From assembly GCF_016411825.1 (NCBI RefSeq), contig NZ_JAEKMH010000001.1, positions 248,001 through 312,000 of the forward strand: 64,000 bases of DNA. The letters are read 5' to 3'. Position numbers and translations under genes: made by a program. Numbering within the stretch: the stretch's first letter is position 1; every line of letters starts with the position of its first letter. The notes below the pieces were generated by a model that saw only the letters and a list, made by a program, of their open reading frames with translations, did not search any database and was not told where the DNA came from. This document shows positions 16,900 to 25,663 of this stretch, piece after piece. The stretch is from Devosia sediminis (GTDB taxonomy: Bacteria > Pseudomonadota > Alphaproteobacteria > Rhizobiales > Devosiaceae).

Positions 16900-18247
16900 A
16901 GGCGGCCACCTTGGCGGCCAGGGCCGGGGGAATATGGTGGTCGTGGCTGTCGGTCAGGCATTCGGCCATGGCGCGCTGCAGTTTTTCCTCTCCATACTGG
17001 GCGAAGAGATCGGCCTTGACGGCGCGGACCACGGCAGCCTCGTGCCAGTCGGCATGGCGGGTGAGGGTATAAAAGCAGGCGGCGGCCTCTAGGATTTCGC
17101 CGACGCATTCCCACGGCTTCTGGCCGGTGAGGCCGGCAAGCTCGCGGAAACTCTGTTCGTTGGCGAGGTCATCCAGCAGGTTCTTGCCGAAGATGCGCAG
17201 CATCCGGTCCTTGGCCATAAAGGGCGCGAAGATCAGAAAGACGAAGTGACACTTCGGGCATTCGCCGCACCAGAGCGGGCCGTCATTGCCGTTGAGGCGA
17301 AAATTGCGGTTGCAACTGGAAAAGACGCTGTCGAACTTGGTTTCCTTGGTGAAGAGCGAGGCGATGCGCGCTTCCGAATAGGGGCGGAGCAGCGAGAAGT
17401 ATTTCAGTGCGCCGCCGGTGGCATTGCTCAGCGTATCGGCTATCAGCAGTTCGAAGCCGAGGGACTTGGAATATTGGTGATTGGTCTCGCGGCCGTCGAA
17501 GACCACATTGCCCTCGCTGGCCGAGCGCTCGTTGGAAAGGGCGATCTGGTTGTAGCCGAAGAGCACGGCGCAGAGCGATGCGATCATGGAATTGATCGCC
17601 GTCGAGGGGACGTGGCCATTGTAATAGCCCTCGGTCTGGCCGAGGCGGATCATTTCGGCGTCGAGCTTGCGCGTCACATAGACCGGGCTCGCGCCGATGG
17701 CATCCACCGAGGTGACGATCGGCCCCTTGGGATTGACCGCGAAGGGCGTGAACTGCTGGCCGGTATGGGTCAGGAGATCGACGCTGACGAGCGAGTCCTT
17801 GCCCCCGCCGATGGGCAATAGCGTCCGCTCCGGCAGGGTCATGGCGGGCTGGCGCTCATTGGTGTCATCAGGCGCAGTCAGGACCAGCTTGCCGAAGCGG
17901 GACAGCGCGTTGCGGGCGTAGAATTCGCCAAGGCCGTTTTCATAGACGTCGATGACGAAGGCGCGCTCGGCCGCGGTGAGCGGAATAGTCGGCGCCTCGA
18001 TGACCAGGGGCGCACGCAGCTTGTAATAGGAGACGCCGAGCACCAGCGCCGTCAGTCCCAGAAGCTTGGCGAAATTCGGCGATGCCGCTGCGGCCGCATC
18101 CGCGCCCTGGGGCAGGGTCAGTATCTCGGTGAAACTGAGATCGTTGAGCGTAAAGGGAAAGCGCGCCTCGCCACTGGCGGGATCGAAGGATGGGCTCTCG
18201 ATGCGGAAGAATTCGGTCACGGGCAACTCGCTGGCTTCAATCCCCAT
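16889..18247 (-). CDS. murL: UDP-MurNAc-L-Ala-L-Glu epimerase-like protein (MurL)
   Basis: A 452-residue protein matching the MurL family, which uses ATP to epimerise the terminal L-Glu of UDP-MurNAc-L-Ala-L-Glu to D-Glu. Visible features: a PP-loop-like LLPIGGGKDSLVS near residue 145, SNERSASEGNV, and a cysteine cluster in LWCGECPKCHF that is reminiscent of tRNA-thiolation-type ATP pyrophosphatases. It is the first gene of a two-gene minus-strand operon with murD2, overlapping by 11 bases. Substrate assignment rests on this pairing and on family knowledge; no Shine-Dalgarno sequence is obvious before the ATG. Confidence 0.82.
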   Translation of the reverse strand: MGIEASELPVTEFFRIESPSFDPASGEARFPFTLNDLSFTEILTLPQGADAAAAASPNFAKLLGLTALVLGVSYYKLRAPLVIEAPTIPLTAAERAFVIDVYENGLGEFYARNALSRFGKLVLTAPDDTNERQPAMTLPERTLLPIGGGKDSLVSVDLLTHTGQQFTPFAVNPKGPIVTSVDAIGASPVYVTRKLDAEMIRLGQTEGYYNGHVPSTAINSMIASLCAVLFGYNQIALSNERSASEGNVVFDGRETNHQYSKSLGFELLIADTLSNATGGALKYFSLLRPYSEARIASLFTKETKFDSVFSSCNRNFRLNGNDGPLWCGECPKCHFVFLIFAPFMAKDRMLRIFGKNLLDDLANEQSFRELAGLTGQKPWECVGEILEAAACFYTLTRHADWHEAAVVRAVKADLFAQYGEEKLQRAMAECLTDSHDHHIPPALAAKVAAYAV

Positions 18248-18278
18248 ATAGGTGATTTGCGAGCGTGGCGGGAGTGGG

Positions 18279-18635
18279 TCAGGCCCTGAGGATTTTCTCC
18301 ATCGCGCGACCCTTGGCCAGTTCGTCGACCAGCTTGTCGAGATAGCGCAGGTCGCGCATCAGCGGGTGGTCGATTTCCTCGAGGCGCACGCCGCAGATCA
18401 CGCCCTTGATGAGGAAACGATTGGGGTTGAGGTTCGGGGCCCGGTCGAAAAAGTCCTGGAAGGTGGTCTTGTCTTCCAGGGCCTTGTCCAATTGCTCCTG
18501 GGTGTAGCCAGTCAGCCAGCGCGTAACTTCGTCCACCTCATCACGTGTCCGGCCCTTGCGCTCCGCCTTGGTCACGTAGTGCACATAGACGCTGGCGACG
18601 CTCATGCCATAAATGCGATGGTTTTCGTAGTTCAT
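18279..18635 (-). CDS. DUF2200 family protein
   Basis: A 118-residue cytoplasmic protein matching the DUF2200 family over its whole length: [23 protein letters not shown] near the start, ITWLTGY-type sequence (here [13 protein letters not shown]), and [40 protein letters not shown] at the end, which I describe rather than interpret. Function is unknown. It lies just upstream of murL on the same strand with a 31-base gap, so it may share a transcript. Confidence 0.85.
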   Translation of the reverse strand: MNYENHRIYGMSVASVYVHYVTKAERKGRTRDEVDEVTRWLTGYTQEQLDKALEDKTTFQDFFDRAPNLNPNRFLIKGVICGVRLEEIDHPLMRDLRYLDKLVDELAKGRAMEKILRA

Positions 18636-18723
18636 GCGGGCAGTTTAGCCCCTGGGGGACAGGCGTGTCGATGGCCAGGCCCGCCATTCGTCGCTTGGGT
18701 GAGAGCAATTGCGGAGGCAAGCC

Positions 18724-19386
18724 ATGACGCCGATCCTGACAGTCTTCAAATGGTCGCCCGATGGCGGCTCGGGCCTCGCCCGGGACATGCGGGTACGCTG
18801 GGCGCTGGAGGAGGTGGGGCAGGACTACGAGGTCCGCTTCGTCACCTTCAAGCAGATGAAGGAGCCCGAACACCGCGCCCGCCAGCCCTTCGGGCAAATC
18901 CCGGCCTATGAGGAGGATGGGCTCCGGCTCTTCGAGTCTGGCGCCATCATTCATCACCTGGCCCAGACCCATCCCGGCCTCCTGCCCGCGGACAAGGCGG
19001 CGCGAGCAAGGGCGGTGACCTGGATGTTCGCGGCGGTCAGCACGGTGGAGCCGCCGATCGTCGAGCGCGAGCAGGCCGATTTCACCGACGCGGATCAACC
19101 CTGGAAACATCCTGCGCGCTTCGCTTTTCTCGACGACCGCATCCGGGCGCGGCTGGCCGATCTCTCCGCTTATCTGGGCGATCGCGACTGGCTCGACGGG
19201 GACTTCAGCGCCGGCGACCTAATGATGGTTCTGGTGCTGCGGCGCGCCGATCCGGCGCTTGTCGCGGAATTTCCCAACCTCGCGGCCTATGTCGCACGGG
19301 CGGAGGCACGACCGGCCTATCAGCGCGCCTATGCTGCCCAGCACGCGCTTTACGGTGGGAAAGCGCCGCCGATGTCGGAGTGGTGA
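18724..19386 (+). CDS. Glutathione S-transferase family protein
   Basis: A 220-residue protein with a thioredoxin-like N-terminal half (SPDGGSGLARDMRVRWALEE, then FGQIPAYEEDGLRLFESGAIIHHLA, the cis-Pro and glutathione-contact region) and an all-helical C-terminal half with SAGDLMMVLVLRR, the N-capping motif of GSTs. GGAGG at 18713-18717 supports the ATG at 18724 over one 15 bases upstream. It is divergent from the DUF2200 gene. Substrate is unknown. Confidence 0.88.
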   Translation: MTPILTVFKWSPDGGSGLARDMRVRWALEEVGQDYEVRFVTFKQMKEPEHRARQPFGQIPAYEEDGLRLFESGAIIHHLAQTHPGLLPADKAARARAVTWMFAAVSTVEPPIVEREQADFTDADQPWKHPARFAFLDDRIRARLADLSAYLGDRDWLDGDFSAGDLMMVLVLRRADPALVAEFPNLAAYVARAEARPAYQRAYAAQHALYGGKAPPMSEW

Positions 19387-19444
19387 GGGCCACGTCACCT
19401 CGCCGGGATGACTATCGTGGGCGTGGAGGCATTATGCCTTCGCG

Positions 19445-19846
19445 CTAGACGATCCGTTCGAGCAGCCCGCGACGCTTCATGATGTTCTTGTAGTCCCACT
19501 GCACGGTGCGGGATTCTTCGAGCCAATTCACCAGTTCGTCGGCGTCGATCTGGGTGACCGAGGTATAGCGCTTTTCGGCGGCCTTGAAGGTGCCTTCCTT
19601 GTCGAGGCCCGGCGTCGCAAAACTCTGGCCGCTCCAGAACAGCAGCCGCACCGGCCCCTTGAGCTTGGAATAGCCCACGATCGGGTTGCCATCGAGAAAC
19701 CATACCGGATGGGCATGCCAGATCTTGCTCTCGGCCTCGGTCAGCACCCGGTCGATGATGGCCCGGAGCTCATCGCAGATGAGGCGGAATTCGTCGTACT
19801 GCGCGGCGTTGTATTGGTCGATGGTGGTGGGTTTGATGACGGTCAT
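19445..19846 (-). CDS. DUF1801 domain protein
   Basis: A 133-residue protein with the DUF1801 (YdhG-like) core: WHAHPVWFLDGNPIVGY followed by VRLLFWSGQSF, then a charged helical tail. GAGGGAG is six bases before the ATG at 19846, which decides this start over an open frame to 19918. Homologues are small cytoplasmic proteins of uncertain role, some tied to iron or antibiotic stress. It is convergent with the upstream GST gene. Confidence 0.8.
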   Translation of the reverse strand: MTVIKPTTIDQYNAAQYDEFRLICDELRAIIDRVLTEAESKIWHAHPVWFLDGNPIVGYSKLKGPVRLLFWSGQSFATPGLDKEGTFKAAEKRYTSVTQIDADELVNWLEESRTVQWDYKNIMKRRGLLERIV

Positions 19847-19928
19847 GCTTGGCTCCCTCATGCGATTGTATACGCATGACGAGAGAGAGGGGAGGACTTC
19901 GACGCGGGGTGCAGGCACCCACAGTTGT

Positions 19929-20002
19929 CATCCCGGCGAAGGCCGGAATCCATCTTGAGATCTCAGGATGGGCCCCGGCTCAAGGCCGGGGTGACATCGA
20001 GG
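19929..20002. repeat. Extragenic palindromic repeat
   Basis: The sequence tcatcccggcgaaggccgg, then gggccccggctcaaggccggggtgac, forms two short inverted repeats of the same general type as those near 6150, 21540 and 25577. It fills part of the gap between the DUF1801 gene and the phosphoesterase gene; no ORF is supported there. Confidence 0.6.
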
Positions 20003-20037
20003 GTGTAGGGAGATCGCAGTTTTGCCCGTTGGGCCGG

Positions 20038-20928
20038 CTAGTAGATTCTCATCTGCATGCGCATGACGATGTCGGCGCCCAGGCGCTGGAAGCCGTATTC
20101 GCGCATGGTGCAGCGCCATTCGCCGCCGGTTTTTTCGACGCGGAAGAGGTTGTACCGCGCCGGGTCGTCCAGAGTGCCGCCCTGGGCGGCGCTGGCGGCT
20201 GCAACGCCGATGACCGGCACTTCGTGGGTCTTGCCCGGCACGTGGTGGATCGACGAGCGGTGCGTGTGGCCGTGGAGGATCAGTTCGGCACCGGACTCGG
20301 CAATGACCTGGCGGAAGAGGCGATGGCCCTTGAGGCCAAAGGAAGGGTGCTGCAGTTCCGCATTGGGCGGATGGTGGATCAGCACGACGCGGAAATAGTC
20401 GGCATCGCCGAGAAGCTTGAGGATGCGGCCGAGGCGAGCGGCCTGCTTTTCCTCGAAGCGCCCAATGGCCATGAAGGGCGGGGTGGGGACGGCGCTGGAG
20501 CAGGAAATGATCGCCATTTCCCCTACGCGCCGGACGAATGGAAAGGCCTCGCCCTCGATGGTTTCGCCTCGGAGATAGTCGCCCCATTGGTCGCGGGCAT
20601 AGTCGAGCGCGCCGGGCACATAGGCGTCATGATTGCCGGGGCAGACCACCGTCTTTTCCGGCCCGCCCAGTTCGCGCAGCCAGCGGCCGGCGCGTTCGAC
20701 CTCGCTGTCGAGGGCCAGGTTGGTCAGGTCGCCGGTGACGGCGGTGAAGTCGGCATTCTGCTCCTGCATATGAGCGACCAGCCGCGACAGCGTCTCGGTG
20801 TTCATCTCGCCGTGGCGCTTGAGCTTCCAGTTGAGGAAGCCGGTCAGCCGCTTGCCCAGCAGGTCGCGCATGCCGACTGCGGGCATGGGCGAGAGATGGA
20901 TGTCGGAGATGTGCGCCAGGGTTATCAT
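20038..20928 (-). CDS. Metallophosphoesterase (calcineurin-like)
   Basis: A 296-residue calcineurin-like phosphoesterase with the complete metal-binding set: HISDIHLS at the N-terminus, VTGDLTN, CPGNHD, then LIHHPP and HGHTHRSS. The family hydrolyses phosphomonoesters or phosphodiesters, including cAMP in the CpdA subgroup; the substrate here is unknown. The ATG at 20928 begins right at the first strand; a GTG at 20979 would add 17 residues. Neither has a clear ribosome-binding site. Confidence 0.87.
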   Translation of the reverse strand: MITLAHISDIHLSPMPAVGMRDLLGKRLTGFLNWKLKRHGEMNTETLSRLVAHMQEQNADFTAVTGDLTNLALDSEVERAGRWLRELGGPEKTVVCPGNHDAYVPGALDYARDQWGDYLRGETIEGEAFPFVRRVGEMAIISCSSAVPTPPFMAIGRFEEKQAARLGRILKLLGDADYFRVVLIHHPPNAELQHPSFGLKGHRLFRQVIAESGAELILHGHTHRSSIHHVPGKTHEVPVIGVAAASAAQGGTLDDPARYNLFRVEKTGGEWRCTMREYGFQRLGADIVMRMQMRIY

Positions 20929-21040
20929 CGCGGGGGGTTTTGCCAGAACGCCGCTTCCAAGAAAACGTTCAATCGACACAACACACGATTTTGTCGCGGG
21001 CCAAGCTCTGCTACCGAGAGGTCAAACGGAGAGCATGCCG

Positions 21041-21514
21041 ATGATGAATCGCTTCCAGCGCGTTCGCGCCAAGGTGTTTTTGACCCTCAAGGGGCTCTAT
21101 CATCGCATGACCATGGGCGCTCGTGTCATGGTGGTGGATGGCGATAAGGTCCTGCTCATCCGCCACACCTATGTGCCCGGCTGGCAATTTCCAGGCGGCG
21201 GCGTGGGCCCAGGCGAAACGTTCGAGGAAGCCGGCGCGCGCGAGACGCTGGAAGAGACCGGCTACAAGGTCATCGGGGCGATGGAGCTGTTCGGGCTTTA
21301 TCACAATACCAGCCCGGTGACGGACCGGGACCACGTTGCTTTCTTCGTCGCCAAGGCGTTCAGCCACGAATTCGACCGCAAGCCCGATCACGAGATCGCC
21401 GAGATCGGCTGGTTCGACCGCCACGCCCTGCCGGACAAGGTGACCCCAGCCACCAGCCAGCGCATAGACGAATATTTTGATGGCGTCGAGAAGCGGACGG
21501 TGTGGGGGTATTAG
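21041..21514 (+). CDS. NUDIX hydrolase
   Basis: A 157-residue protein with a complete NUDIX box, GVGPGETFEEAGARETLEET-G, starting near residue 55, after the typical VMVVDGDKVLLIRH strand. These enzymes cleave nucleoside diphosphates linked to another moiety; specificity is not evident. GGAGAG at 21028-21033 is seven bases from the ATG at 21041 but only one base from an ATG at 21035, so 21041 is preferred. It is divergent from the phosphoesterase. Confidence 0.88.
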   Translation: MMNRFQRVRAKVFLTLKGLYHRMTMGARVMVVDGDKVLLIRHTYVPGWQFPGGGVGPGETFEEAGARETLEETGYKVIGAMELFGLYHNTSPVTDRDHVAFFVAKAFSHEFDRKPDHEIAEIGWFDRHALPDKVTPATSQRIDEYFDGVEKRTVWGY

Positions 21515-21539
21515 TGCAAGCGCATTGTACCCGTGTAAG

Positions 21540-21615
21540 CCGTCATTGCCCGGCTTGACCGGGCAATCCACCTCGCTGAGGCATGGACCACCCGGTCAAG
21601 CCGGGTGGTGACGAT
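21540..21615. repeat. Extragenic palindromic repeat (REP-like), second full copy
   Basis: Near-identical double hairpin to that at 6149-6229: gtcattgcccggcttgaccgggcaatcc, a short spacer, then accacccggtcaagccgggtggtgac. It lies between the convergent NUDIX and glutathionyl-hydroquinone reductase genes. Confidence 0.75.
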
Positions 21616-21699
21616 GAACAAGAGACACACTGCGCTTTGCGCATGGTCCTCAGGTCTGGCTCGAGGTCGGCGCGGTGGTCGAGGCCGGAGCCTAGTTAA

Positions 21700-22659
21700 T
21701 CAATCCAAAAACGGCAGTTCCGGGCCCACCGGGATGATGCGGTGCGGATTGATGGTGGTGTGGCTCCAGTAGTAGTGGGTGCGGATATGGTCGAGATCGA
21801 CCGTTTCCTTGACGCACGGCACTTCGTAGAGCGCTTTCAGGTAGTGGCTGAGATTGGGGTAGTCGGCGATCCGCTTGCGGTTGCATTTGAAGTGGCCGAC
21901 ATAGACCGCGTCGAAGCGCACCAGTGTCGTGAACAGCCGCCAGTCCGCCTCGGTGATGCTGTCGCCGGTCAGATAGGCATTCTCTCCCAGGAGGCCCTCG
22001 ACCCAGTCCAGCGCGTCGAACAGCTTTGAGACGGCCTCGTCATAGGCTTCCTGCGTCGTCGCAAAGCCAGCCTTGTAGACGCCATTGTTGATGTCGTCGT
22101 AGACGCGGACATTGATCGTATCGATCTTGTTGCGCAGCCCTTCGGGATAATAATCGTCGGTATTGCCGGTCAGCTCGTTGAAGGCCGAGTTGAACATGCG
22201 GATGATTTCAGAGCTCTCGTTCGAGACGATGGTGTTGGTGTTCTTGTCCCACAGCACCGGCACAGTCACGCGGCCGGTATAGTCTTTCTGGGCTTCGGTA
22301 TAGACCTGCCAGAGGTAGTCCTTGCCGAGGAGCGCATCGCCGGTCGAGCCGGTGGCCTGATCGAAGCTCCAGCCGGTCTCGTCGGGCATTTTGGGCGATA
22401 CCACCGAGACCGAGATCAGGCTTTCCAGGTCCTTGAGCTTGCGGAACACCAGGGTGCGGTGGGCCCAGGGACAGGCCAGGGACACGTAAAGGTGGTAGCG
22501 GCCGGCCTCGGCGGGAAAGCCCCCCGTGCCGGAGGGACCGGGGGCGCCATCCGGGGTGATCCAGTTGCGGAACCCGGCCTGCGAGCGGACGAACTTGCCG
22601 CCGGTCTTTTTGGTGTCATACCACTGGGTGGACCACTTTCCGTCGATCAACTGTCCCAT
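21700..22659 (-). CDS. Glutathionyl-hydroquinone reductase (Xi-class GST)
   Basis: A 319-residue Xi-class glutathione transferase. The active-site motif ACPWAHR, with the catalytic cysteine, is near residue 63, and the long N-terminal extension and PVLWDKNTNTIVSNESSEIIRM segment are family-specific. These enzymes reduce glutathionyl-hydroquinones, releasing glutathione. The ATG at 22659 follows AAAGGG; an in-frame ATG at 22713 is less likely. It stands alone on the minus strand. Confidence 0.9.
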   Translation of the reverse strand: MGQLIDGKWSTQWYDTKKTGGKFVRSQAGFRNWITPDGAPGPSGTGGFPAEAGRYHLYVSLACPWAHRTLVFRKLKDLESLISVSVVSPKMPDETGWSFDQATGSTGDALLGKDYLWQVYTEAQKDYTGRVTVPVLWDKNTNTIVSNESSEIIRMFNSAFNELTGNTDDYYPEGLRNKIDTINVRVYDDINNGVYKAGFATTQEAYDEAVSKLFDALDWVEGLLGENAYLTGDSITEADWRLFTTLVRFDAVYVGHFKCNRKRIADYPNLSHYLKALYEVPCVKETVDLDHIRTHYYWSHTTINPHRIIPVGPELPFLD

Positions 22660-23021
22660 TGAAATACCCTTTCGGTCATCTTGCTGACGGCTTTGCCTCA
22701 TCAAAATCGGCAAAGGAGCCAGAGGTTGCGGCTTCTGACACTGAGCTAATGGCCACTGGTCCCGAGGATAAGACCCTATCGGCGTAACAATCCGTTATGC
22801 ATCCGGGACACAGAGGCGTAGCGGACGAGGAAAATCGGGTTCATGGAACCAATATTCCCATTTACGGGCACCCATGCTGGTGCTAATTCCGATTCAGACG
22901 TGGAGGCGTCCAGGATGGTGAAGGTTTTGCAGACGAACCGACGACCCTAGCCGGTCGTTATAGCGGTAGCCGAATGGCTGACCGCGCCTTGTCCTGCATT
23001 GTCCTATCCTGGATCTGACCC
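22660..23021. other. Intergenic region, 362 bases
   Basis: It separates divergent genes (hydroquinone reductase and GNAT acetyltransferase) and must hold their promoters. No convincing gene, tRNA or long inverted repeat was found here; it is somewhat less GC-rich than its neighbours. Confidence 0.5.
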
Positions 23022-23570
23022 ATGACCACGCTCGTTGCGGCCGAGGCCGCTGCCACCCCCGTTGCCGGCCAGCCTGTTGTTCGTCCCGCTACCGCGGCTG
23101 ACGATGCCTTTGTCGAGGACTTGCAGGCCATTGCCTTTGGTCCGGGGCGCTTTGCACGCACCGCCTTCCGGGTGCGCGAGCGCTTTCCCATTGATCCGAG
23201 CCTCAGCCTCATCTCCGAGGTCGAGGGCACGCCTTCAGGCTCGGTGTGGATGACCCCGATCAGCGTCGGCGGCATGAAGGGTTACCTCCTCGGGCCGCTC
23301 GCGACGCATCCCAATTTCCGCAAGCGCGGCGCCGGCAAGCTGCTGGCGCGCGAGGTCAGCAAGCGTGCCCTGGCGCGCGGCGAGGGCCATTTCGTGCTCC
23401 TGGTGGGCGACCAGGATTACTATTGCCCGCTCGGCTGGGTGCCGACCACGCCGGGCAATATCCAGTTCCCCGGTCCCGTCGATACCAGCCGCGTGCTGCT
23501 GCTGGCCGACGACCCGAACCTCGCCAAGACGCTCAAGGGCAGCATCGCGGCTTTCGACGAGGGCGAGTGA
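23022..23570 (+). CDS. GNAT family N-acetyltransferase
   Basis: A 182-residue acetyltransferase. The acetyl-CoA-binding region is LLGPLATHPNFRKRGAGKLL near residues 90-108, with the R-x-x-G-x-G/A loop visible as RKRGAG, followed by GEGHFVLLVGDQDYYCPLGWV, which resembles the YhbS subgroup. The substrate amine is unknown. It is the first gene of a possible operon with a NUDIX hydrolase and the CCA-adding enzyme, about 90 bases upstream. Confidence 0.85.
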   Translation: MTTLVAAEAAATPVAGQPVVRPATAADDAFVEDLQAIAFGPGRFARTAFRVRERFPIDPSLSLISEVEGTPSGSVWMTPISVGGMKGYLLGPLATHPNFRKRGAGKLLAREVSKRALARGEGHFVLLVGDQDYYCPLGWVPTTPGNIQFPGPVDTSRVLLLADDPNLAKTLKGSIAAFDEGE

Positions 23571-23659
23571 TAGCCTGACGCGGTGAGTGTTCGAAAAAGG
23601 GTGCCAGAGGCGTCTGCCTTGCCTACACTCTGCGTATCGACATCTTCGCCGAGCCCAAC

Positions 23660-24286
23660 TTGATCCTCCAAGCCGACATCGTCGCTCAGCTCAGTGCCCA
23701 TCTCCTGTCCGAGCCGCCACCCCTGGAGCCGGCGCAGGACCTGGTGCCCGACTGGCAGCCGCTCACGCCCTTCGAGCGGCCGCCGGTGCCGGCAGCGGTG
23801 CTGATTGCACTGGTGCGGCGGCCGGAGGGACACACCGTGCTCTATACCGAGCGCTCGCCGGACCTCAGGGCGCATTCGGGGCAGGTGGCCTTTCCCGGCG
23901 GCAAGATCGACCGGACCGATGCCGGACCGGCCGCGGCGGCCCTGCGCGAGGCGCATGAGGAAGTGGGCATGGAGCCCGGGGACGCCACCGTATTGGGCTA
24001 TATGCCGAGCTATTATACCGGCACCAATTATCTCATCACGCCCGTGGTCGCCGAGGTGACGCCGAGCGGCCCCTTCGTGCCCAATCCGGGCGAGGTGCAT
24101 TCGGTGTTCGAAGTGCCGCTGAGCCGTATCCTCGCCGTCGATACCTACGGGCGGTTCCGCATCAGCCGGGGCGGCAAGGAGCATTCGACCTGGCAGATCG
24201 ACCATGACGGTCATGTCATCTGGGGTATCACCGCCAACCTGACCCGGCAGTTCCGCGACCGCATCATGGGCGAGGTGGCGGCATGA
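23660..24286 (+). CDS. CoA pyrophosphatase (NudL/NUDT7-type NUDIX hydrolase)
   Basis: A 208-residue NUDIX hydrolase with the variant box FPGGKIDRTD...AAALREAHEEVGM, typical of the NudL-type CoA pyrophosphatases that split CoA to 4'-phosphopantetheine and adenosine 3',5'-bisphosphate. YYTGTNYLITPVVA is another family segment. The start is a TTG at 23660, since no ATG or GTG precedes the first conserved strand. Its stop overlaps the CCA transferase start (ATGA), a coupling that recurs in alphaproteobacteria. Confidence 0.87.
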   Translation: MILQADIVAQLSAHLLSEPPPLEPAQDLVPDWQPLTPFERPPVPAAVLIALVRRPEGHTVLYTERSPDLRAHSGQVAFPGGKIDRTDAGPAAAALREAHEEVGMEPGDATVLGYMPSYYTGTNYLITPVVAEVTPSGPFVPNPGEVHSVFEVPLSRILAVDTYGRFRISRGGKEHSTWQIDHDGHVIWGITANLTRQFRDRIMGEVAA

Positions 24287-25458
24287 TCCCTGATCGGATC
24301 GAGGACGCGGAATGGCTGCAACGACCGGCGGTGCAGGCCATTTTCGCGGCACTGGATGGCGCCGGGGGCCGCACGCGGGCCGTGGGTGGCGTGGTGCGCG
24401 ACAGCCTGATCGGGCGGATGCGTGAGCATGCCGATATCGACATGGCGACCGAGCTTCTGCCGGTATCCGTGCTGCAGAAGGCCAAGGCTGCAGGCATTGC
24501 GACCTATCCCACCGGCATCGACCACGGCACGGTGACGCTGCGCCTCGACGAGACCACGGTCGAAGTAACGACGCTGCGGCAGGACGTGGAGACCGACGGG
24601 CGGCATGCGCAGGTCAGCTTCGGCACCGATTGGGTCGCCGATGCCGAGCGGCGGGATTTTACTATCAACGCGCTTTACTGCCATGCCGATGGAAGGCTGT
24701 TCGACCCGCTGGGCGGAGCAGGGGACCTGATCAATGGTCGGGTGCGGTTCATCGGCGATGCGGCCACGCGGATCGCCGAAGACGGCTTGCGCGTCTACCG
24801 CTTCTTCCGCTTCTCGGCCAGTCACGGCGCAGAACAGTTCGACCCCGATGGTCTTGAGGCCTGCCGCAATGCGGCCGAGGACCTCGACCACATTTCCCGC
24901 GAGCGGGTCGGCGCGGAAATGATGCGGATGCTGGCGCTGCCGCAGGTGGCCAAGACCATCGGGTTGATGGACCATCTCGGCCTCGTAAGGATCGAACCAG
25001 GCGCCGCCCAGGCCCTCCTTCGCTACGAATCCCTCGGGGGTCGGGCGGCGACGGCGCGCATGGCGCTGCTGGGGCGCGATGGGCTCGATCTGCGGCAGGC
25101 TGACTGGCGGCTGAGCAAGGCTGTCATCACGCATGCGGAGCGCATCGGCGAAGCGGCGTCCCTGTTGCGGCGCGGCGATGTCGCCTGGGCCGCCTATCGC
25201 TTTGGCGAGGATGCGGTGGAGGGGCTGGCGGTGGCCGCTTCCGAAGACGGCTGGCCACGCGAGCGTCTGGCCGAATTGGCGCGGGAACTCGGGCGCCTGC
25301 CGGTGGCGCCGCTGCCGGTCGGCGGCGCCGATCTCGAAGCTCGCGGCATGCGGCCTGGCCCCGACATGGGCGCTGCGCTGGGCCGCATCGAGCGGGCCTG
25401 GGTGGAAAGCGAGTTTTCGCTGACCAAGGACGAGCTGCTGGAGCGAATTTTCCACTAG
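24283..25458 (+). CDS. cca: CCA tRNA nucleotidyltransferase
   Basis: A 391-residue class II enzyme that builds or repairs the 3' CCA end of tRNA. Seen: AVGGVVRDSLIGR (nucleotide-binding GGxVRD) near residue 31, ADIDMAT (metal-binding DxD), ERRDFTINALY, and GLRVYRFFRF. The alphaproteobacterial-type C-terminal helices follow. It overlaps the CoA pyrophosphatase by four bases and is followed by palindromic repeats instead of a gene. Confidence 0.93.
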   Translation: MIPDRIEDAEWLQRPAVQAIFAALDGAGGRTRAVGGVVRDSLIGRMREHADIDMATELLPVSVLQKAKAAGIATYPTGIDHGTVTLRLDETTVEVTTLRQDVETDGRHAQVSFGTDWVADAERRDFTINALYCHADGRLFDPLGGAGDLINGRVRFIGDAATRIAEDGLRVYRFFRFSASHGAEQFDPDGLEACRNAAEDLDHISRERVGAEMMRMLALPQVAKTIGLMDHLGLVRIEPGAAQALLRYESLGGRAATARMALLGRDGLDLRQADWRLSKAVITHAERIGEAASLLRRGDVAWAAYRFGEDAVEGLAVAASEDGWPRERLAELARELGRLPVAPLPVGGADLEARGMRPGPDMGAALGRIERAWVESEFSLTKDELLERIFH

Positions 25459-25527
25459 GCACACGCCTTGGGCCATTTCTCCATCATCGCCACCGGGCTC
25501 GTCGCGGTGGTCCATACCGCTGCAAGA

Positions 25528-25612
25528 TGGATTGCCCGGTCAAGCCGGGCAATGACGAAGGGGGGAAACCCCACCGGCTGTCATCCCGGCCTTAGCGGGG
25601 TGACAATCGAGT
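25528..25612. repeat. Extragenic palindromic repeats (partial units)
   Basis: Holds gattgcccggtcaagccgggcaatgac, one half of the double element seen at 6149 and 21540, and then a tcatcccggccttagcggggtgac unit. The 205-base gap between cca and the small minus-strand gene contains nothing else except a terminator. Confidence 0.65.
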
Positions 25613-25627
25613 ATGGGGGATCATTGC

Positions 25628-25654
25628 AAAAAAAGAGCCCCGGCGAACCGGGGC
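25628..25654 (-). terminator. Rho-independent terminator of the 66-residue protein gene
   Basis: On the minus strand, GCCCCGG-TTCG-CCGGGGC (25654-25637) forms a perfect seven-pair stem with a stable TTCG loop, followed by TCTTTTTTT. It starts ten bases after the stop of the small gene at 25664. Confidence 0.88.
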
Positions 25655-25663
25655 CCTTTGGCA

